From Coriolopsis trogii (taxonomy: Eukaryota; Basidiomycota; Agaricomycetes; Polyporales; Polyporaceae), in assembly GCA_020543525.1 (NCBI GenBank), contig JAHYIO010000004.1, positions 1,736,001 through 1,800,000 on the forward strand: a DNA stretch of 64,000 nt. The letters run 5' to 3'. This document shows positions 60,812 through 64,000 of this stretch, piece after piece. The position numbers and the translations under genes were made by a program. The notes below the pieces were generated by a model. The model ran no database searches and was not told the origin of the DNA. It was given only the letters and a program-made list of their open reading frames with translations. Numbering within the stretch: position 1 is the first letter of the stretch; each line of letters begins with the position of its first letter.

Positions 60812-63126
60812 ACCAGATCGATCGAGGTGTTAAGCAAGAGCGCAAGAGCAAGAAGAGAGTGTAGGTCGTCGAGGTCGCTGTGCAAGTCGACGGTCTCACT
60901 CGAGCACTCCAGCCCAATCAATGAAGTCACGTGGTATACGGGGATAATTATGCAATACTTATCAACCGCTACGTCCCCCATCGGGAGCTTGCTGTGCAAC
61001 CACATCCCGCTCTCGACTCACGGTTGTTCAAACGTTCACCACCAACCTCAAGCAGCATGCATGACTCCGACTTGTCGCTATCATCTGCTATTGTGTCGTA
61101 TCCACTATAGCTTATGAGCCACTTGGAAGCCGAGGGACTTGCTGCAGCGGAGCGATGTTTGAAGCGTGGACTTGCTATCCTAGATCTGTTCCACGATGTT
61201 CCTTCGGCACATGCCCGCGTGCGCAGTATGCCCACATGAAACGTTGGGTACGTGCTCTCTGGTCTCCAGCAGGACCTACGATGTTTTGTCTCTGTCTCGG
61301 GATGGATATCTTTCTCACATCAATAATTAATTCACTCGTGGCTTATGCTCTTGCAGTGCGTGGCTGATTTGGACGAGTTTGCACTGGCATCGCACACTTA
61401 GCAGGCTCAAACCCATTACTATGATGTTCGTGTCACACCATTCGAGTTGATCTGCGGCTTACTCAGTACTTCTAGATTCTGGCGAGGCTAGCATCTTCGA
61501 CCAGCCAACCCGATGGGCCGCAATTCTCCTCGGTTTCGCGAGGCATGCGCGAGCATCCAAGTTGGATTGCAATCGCTGCAGAACACCTTGAAGTGGGAGG
61601 GTTCCATGATCCACAAATAACCTCGTCGCTTATCAACGCCTGTTTGCCTCTGAGCTGGGACGGAGAGCCTGGTTGACTACTTCAAACCATTTCCCGCACG
61701 TACGGTGGCATACCAGTCACATTGCTCCATCAATCTCGTTTTTAGCAATGACACGGAGGCCGCGCGCGGGTGGGGCTAGGATCAGAAGCTGATCTGTGGT
61801 AATTGTCTGGATGGTTATTACCGATGCGAGGCTGGCATCGGAGTCCATATTCCAATCTGACGACGACAGACATGTGTTCTCTTCACGTATACAGGGTAGG
61901 GGCATCGCAGGCAGACAGAGTCCGGCCACGTCCTGGTATGTGTCAGGAGCGGCAAGAATGCGACTACTATCCGTTCGTTATCGGGTTTTTGTTGAACGTT
62001 CCCTTCATGTTGTTGATAAACTCACTGCGCGGGCATTGCAATTGGCCAAGACCGTTGCGCGATCGGACAATATTGTTTCTTTCATTCACGAGGAGAACAA
62101 ATCCCGCTGCGTGCGGCAATTTGCATTGAGAGCCAGGATCTTTGGAAGCGGGCGGCGGTTCAGATTAACAATCGGCGACATTCGTATGACAATATTGTAC
62201 TTCAGTATCGAGTTGAAACATGCGTTCAACTTGAGCTATGCAACGAGGGCTAGGTGTTGCCGGTCAGGGAAGAAACACATACCTACCCTCCGATCCTCTC
62301 TCACAATGTGTTGAAGGGGAATGATGGCAACTCAGGACACAACTACTGGCCGATGAAATGAGCGCGAAACTTCGGCAAGAAGCCATGGCTACGCCGCAGC
62401 TCTCGGAATGCGTCTACATCCGACGGACCGGAGTTCTCGAGATTGGCATTACAGGTGACCTCCATAGGTGTGGGGACAGCTAGATGGGGAGAGGATGGTG
62501 TTGGACGTGTCAATGGTGAGCTCGTTGAGCAGTGTTGCGAGAGGGAACGAACCTTGTTCTTGAGTTGAGCGGTTAGTATGTGCCAAGCGTATGCCACGGT
62601 CCGGTCACGGGCGGCTGGCAGCGGGATGCCGACACTGGATCGAGATCTGGGACTATAGAGCCTGTCATGAAAGCCGCTGAGCTAGCTCATTTCGGCCAGG
62701 AGCAGACCCAGCAGAGGATATTTGCTTGACATACTGATTCGACCCCTTCCGTGCAAGATATCCCCGAACCACCTCGTGCTGCTATGTTCAGGGATGGTCC
62801 GTGCACGACGAAGACGAAGTGAGGCTGTATCGCACAATCTCCCTTCGCGTTCGGAGGCTGGAAAGGAGCATCACAACTCAGTCTGATCCGGTTGCACAGC
62901 GTTGATCTGGGTACTATATCGCGTAATCGAAAACATTTGTTGCAGAAGCTGGCAGAAGTAGTTGACTTGATCAGGGGAGACACGCGCGCCGCGGCGCGTG
63001 CCGCCAGGGCTCTCACCTTGTTACGTGCTTACTATAAAGACAACCGAGCGGCCATTGCAGGCCATCTTCCCCTCCTTCCTCCTTCCTCCTTACTCCTGGT
63101 GCGACGACCTTATACCCGTGCAGTGC
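60812..63126. other. Gene-poor region between NST1 and the GH79 gene
   Basis: Contains the NST1 promoter at its left end. At 61111-61226 a 38-residue open stretch after an ATG looks helical and protein-like, but is too short to assign. Frames at 61796-62314 and 62343-62597 show no motif. No transposon ends seen. Confidence 0.4.
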
Positions 63127-64000
63127 ATGGCCAGCATGTACTATCCGCTCCTTGCTCTCTCGACATGTCTCCTCGCCACCGCTGCGGCTGGCGAGCCCAC
63201 CATCTACGGCCTTTTTGGCCAAACGACTGCGGACCCCGCTGCCGTAGCGACTGGCACTGAGAAGGTCGCGGCTACGACCTCCTACCAGACGACCCATGGT
63301 CCCGCCTCATTCACGCAGCTTGCAGCTTACAACCCCGTATACCTCGAACCCCCTCCGATCGCCAATCCGCCACCTCCAAACCAATTCGCCCTTGGCGTTC
63401 CCACAGACCAGAACCTTATGGGGGGTTTGTCTATCCCCCTCAAGGGCACCTTCTTTGGCTTTTCGATCGAAATGTCCGTCGCGGTCCAGTTGAGTGAGTA
63501 CTGTTCTCCCCGTCCTTCACCTCCGAAAAACCCGGGGATCAAAGAATGGAGTGCTTAATCCGACATTGCATGCGCCCGTCTATTTTAGTCGGCACAAGTT
63601 CGTAAGTTTCCAAACTATCCTTCACGCGCGGGACCGTGAACCCTGATCGGCATGGACTGCGTTTCTTGCACGTTTTCAGAACGAACATCAAGGTACCGTT
63701 CCTCAACTACATGAACATCATCGCCGAGAAGGCAGGCTCCGTCCATGTTCGTGTTGGTGGTAACACCCAGGATTTCGCTGTCATCGTCGACTCCCTCGCG
63801 GACGGGAAGATGATTGAGAAGGACAAGGAAAATGCGTCTAACCCGGTGCGCCTCATTCGTCCCTCGACTGATGACAGCAAATCCTCATGATGCCATCACG
63901 AAGACTGCTACTCCGACGCTGTACATCACGCCTGACTTCTTCTACTTGCTCGGCAACGTTTCCAGTTTCGTTAACATCTACTGGTATCTGGGTTCGTGTC
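63127..64000 (+). CDS. Glycoside hydrolase family 79 (beta-glucuronidase/heparanase-like), 5' part
   Basis: Exons 63127-63493, 63589-63601 (13 nt), 63680-63845 and 63904 to beyond the right edge stay in frame. The ATG at 63127 gives a short secretory leader (MYYPLLALSTCLLATAAAGEP, with a second ATG at 63136). After it the sequence follows the secreted fungal GH79 pattern: LSIPLKGTFFGFSIEMSVAV, VPFLNYMNIIAEKAGSVHVR and VGGNTQDFAVIVDSL, then TPDFFYLLGNVSSFVNIYW, the edge of the catal. TIM barrel. The catalytic acids lie further downstream, outside the window. Family members release glucuronic or 4-O-methyl-glucuronic acid from arabinogalactan-type glycans. The last acceptor was chosen after CGAAG at 63903 because it keeps phase 0. 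The CAG at 63872 leads to an unlike sequence. Confidence 0.85.

Noticed and set aside
61111..61226. Short ATG-led helical fragment resembling the end of a fungal transcription-factor middle domain
   Set aside because: Only 38 codons with no neighbouring matching pieces. Too little to support even a pseudogene call.
1..64000. CRISPR arrays, rRNA genes, tRNA genes and complete transposons
   Set aside because: Looked for direct-repeat arrays, T-arm consensus and transposase/reverse-transcriptase motifs by eye. None convincing. A tRNAscan-type search could still find a tRNA I missed.

Overview
The window looks like nuclear DNA of an Agaricomycete (mushroom-forming basidiomycete), quite possibly a wood-decay species. 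The evidence is GC-rich coding sequence cut by many 50-90 nt introns, very short exons (down to 12-14 nt), basidiomycete-type F-box proteins and a DUF6534-type membrane-protein relic, together with plant-polymer enzymes (family 1 pectate lyase, GH79 hydrolase) and a cytochrome P450. I saw no prokaryotic, viral or intact transposon genes. Species-level placement is inference.

Layout. 1-2226 (-): C-truncated multi-pass membrane protein. 3427-4866 (+): Fes1, an Hsp70 nucleotide-exchange factor, with a possible heat-shock element upstream. 5235-7602 (-): DHHC palmitoyltransferase, converging on Fes1. 8845-9201 (+): small Pop8-like RNase P/MRP subunit. 9966-11129 (+): single-pass membrane protein. 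11527-13833 (+): F-box protein. 15183-16387 (+): secreted pectate lyase. 16938-19155 (-): 12-exon P450. 19600-19703 (-): U6 snRNA. 22056-23710 (-): F-box/LRR-like protein. 24391-26708 (-): MFS sugar transporter. 32937-35780 (+): GATA factor with two zinc fingers, flanked by about 6 kb (left) and 9 kb (right) without a recognisable gene. 44614-46761 (+): DUF6534-type pseudogene. 47509-49117 (+): F-box pseudogene. 49527-51320 (+): intact F-box paralogue. 51856-56308 (+): Neo1-type flippase, converging on Nst1 at 56535-60811 (-). 63127-64000 (+): 5' part of a GH79 glycoside hydrolase.

The genes do not form an operon or an obvious biosynthetic cluster. Conserved housekeeping genes (FES1, POP8, NEO1, NST1, DHHC transferase) alternate with lineage-specific or fast-evolving genes (F-box family, DUF6534, P450, PL1, GH79). 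The three related F-box/LRR copies, one of them dead, show recent duplication and decay. Exon-intron models were built by hand from reading-frame continuity, splice consensus and family alignment remembered in general terms. The spliced lengths quoted are multiples of three with consistent phases at every junction. No strikingly novel system was found. The more interesting points are a GATA factor joining an AreA-like N-terminus to tandem fingers, two GC-AG introns, micro-exons, a step-type heat-shock-element-like array before FES1, and the two pseudogenes.
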